DNA of 5,895 nucleotides from Firmicutes bacterium UBA1426 (GTDB lineage Bacteria; Bacillota; Clostridia; Peptostreptococcales; Anaerovoracaceae), in NCBI GenBank assembly GCA_002329675.1, contig DCUA01000011.1, positions 1 through 5,895 on the forward strand, given 5' to 3'. The translations under genes and the position numbers were made by a program. Positions 5,456 to 5,895 of this stretch are shown here, one piece after another (position 1 is the first letter of the stretch; every line of letters starts with the position of its first letter). The notes below the pieces were generated by a model. The model did not search any database and was not told the origin of the DNA. It saw only the letters and a program-made list of their open reading frames with translations.

Positions 5456-5895
5456 CAGACCTCCATGATCTCCTTTTCTTTATGTTCGATGATCTCATCG
5501 ATTTCCTTGATGCAGGCATCTGTTTTCTTCTGCACTTCGTCCATATCCGCCTTAAGATCATCCTCCGTCAGCTCTCCTGCCTTTTCTGCCTTCTTCAGGA
5601 TATCGTTAGCATCCCTGCGCAGGTTGCGAACGGCGACCTTCGCGTCTTCACCCATCTTGCGGACGGTTTTGGTAAGCTCTTTTCTTCTTTCTTCCGTAAC
5701 CTGTGGTATGACCAACCGGACGCACTTGCCATCGTTAGACGGATTGATTCCCAGGTTAGCCATGTTGATCGCCTTCTCAATGTCATGAAGGGATTTGGGG
5801 TCAAAGGGGACAATCTGCAGGGTGCGTGGATCCGGCGCAGAAATATTGGAAATATTTCTCAAAGGAGTCGGCGTACCGTAATATTCCACCATGAT
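5455..5895 (-). CDS. frr: Ribosome recycling factor, C-terminal part (cut by right edge)
   Basis: RRF works with EF-G to split the ribosome after termination. The frame remains open through the window edge (an ATC codon at 5893-5895 precedes the first visible Met), so the methionine at 5892 is internal and about 35-40 N-terminal residues are missing from the usual length of about 185. The visible part has MVEYYGTPTPLRNISNI, the well-conserved end of the first helix and hinge entry, then the beta-rich domain II (about visible residues 20-75, with NLGINPSNDGKCVRLVIPQ). The long C-terminal helices follow, with ERRKELTKTVRKMGEDAKVA and RNLRRDANDILKKAEK. The stop TGA overlaps the start of the small downstream gene by one base. 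A position at the head of the uppS-cdsA-dxr-rseP-ispG run is usual in Firmicutes. Confidence 0.96.
   Translation of the reverse strand: MMVEYYGTPTPLRNISNISAPDPRTLQIVPFDPKSLHDIEKAINMANLGINPSNDGKCVRLVIPQVTEERRKELTKTVRKMGEDAKVAVRNLRRDANDILKKAEKAGELTEDDLKADMDEVQKKTDACIKEIDEIIEHKEKEIMEV

Noticed and set aside
5595..5813. A minus-strand open frame of 72 codons in another frame of frr
   Set aside because: It overlaps the conserved frr coding sequence entirely and has no family resemblance.

Overview
The window is an ordinary-looking stretch of chromosome from a low-to-moderate-GC Gram-positive anaerobe type genome, most likely a member of the Clostridia (Firmicutes/Bacillota). This is inferred from the gene order frr - uppS - cdsA - dxr - rseP - ispG, the MEP isoprenoid pathway and the purine-rich Shine-Dalgarno sites. 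I cannot name a genus. All supported genes lie on the minus strand, so the operon reads from the right edge to the left edge.

Layout in transcription order: the 3' part of frr (ribosome recycling factor, cut by the right edge); a 64-codon gene of uncertain function that looks like a single PASTA-type domain; uppS (undecaprenyl diphosphate synthase, with a GTG or TTG start); cdsA (phosphatidate cytidylyltransferase); dxr (1-deoxy-D-xylulose 5-phosphate reductoisomerase); rseP (site-2 intramembrane metalloprotease); ispG (4-hydroxy-3-methylbut-2-enyl diphosphate synthase); and the 5' part of an NfeD-family membrane protein gene, cut by the left edge. Coupling is tight: frr and the small gene share one base, uppS/cdsA overlap by 4, cdsA/dxr by 1 and dxr/rseP by 16.

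Two of the genes (dxr, ispG) make the C5 isoprenoid precursors that UppS polymerises into the undecaprenyl carrier used for peptidoglycan and wall glycans. cdsA supplies CDP-diacylglycerol for phospholipids, and rseP performs regulated proteolysis in the same membrane. The operon therefore joins ribosome recycling to envelope lipid synthesis and membrane surveillance.

The coupled run is broken in three places. A 77-base gap before uppS holds a short GC-rich stem-loop. A 52-base gap before the NfeD gene holds a possible extended -10 promoter. The 202-base gap between rseP and ispG holds the most unusual object in the window: a 133-base element (1404-1536) bounded by perfect 21-base inverted repeats. 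No mobile-element gene, CRISPR array, tRNA or rRNA was found, and I see no new multi-gene system; the notable items are the palindromic element and the small PASTA-like gene.
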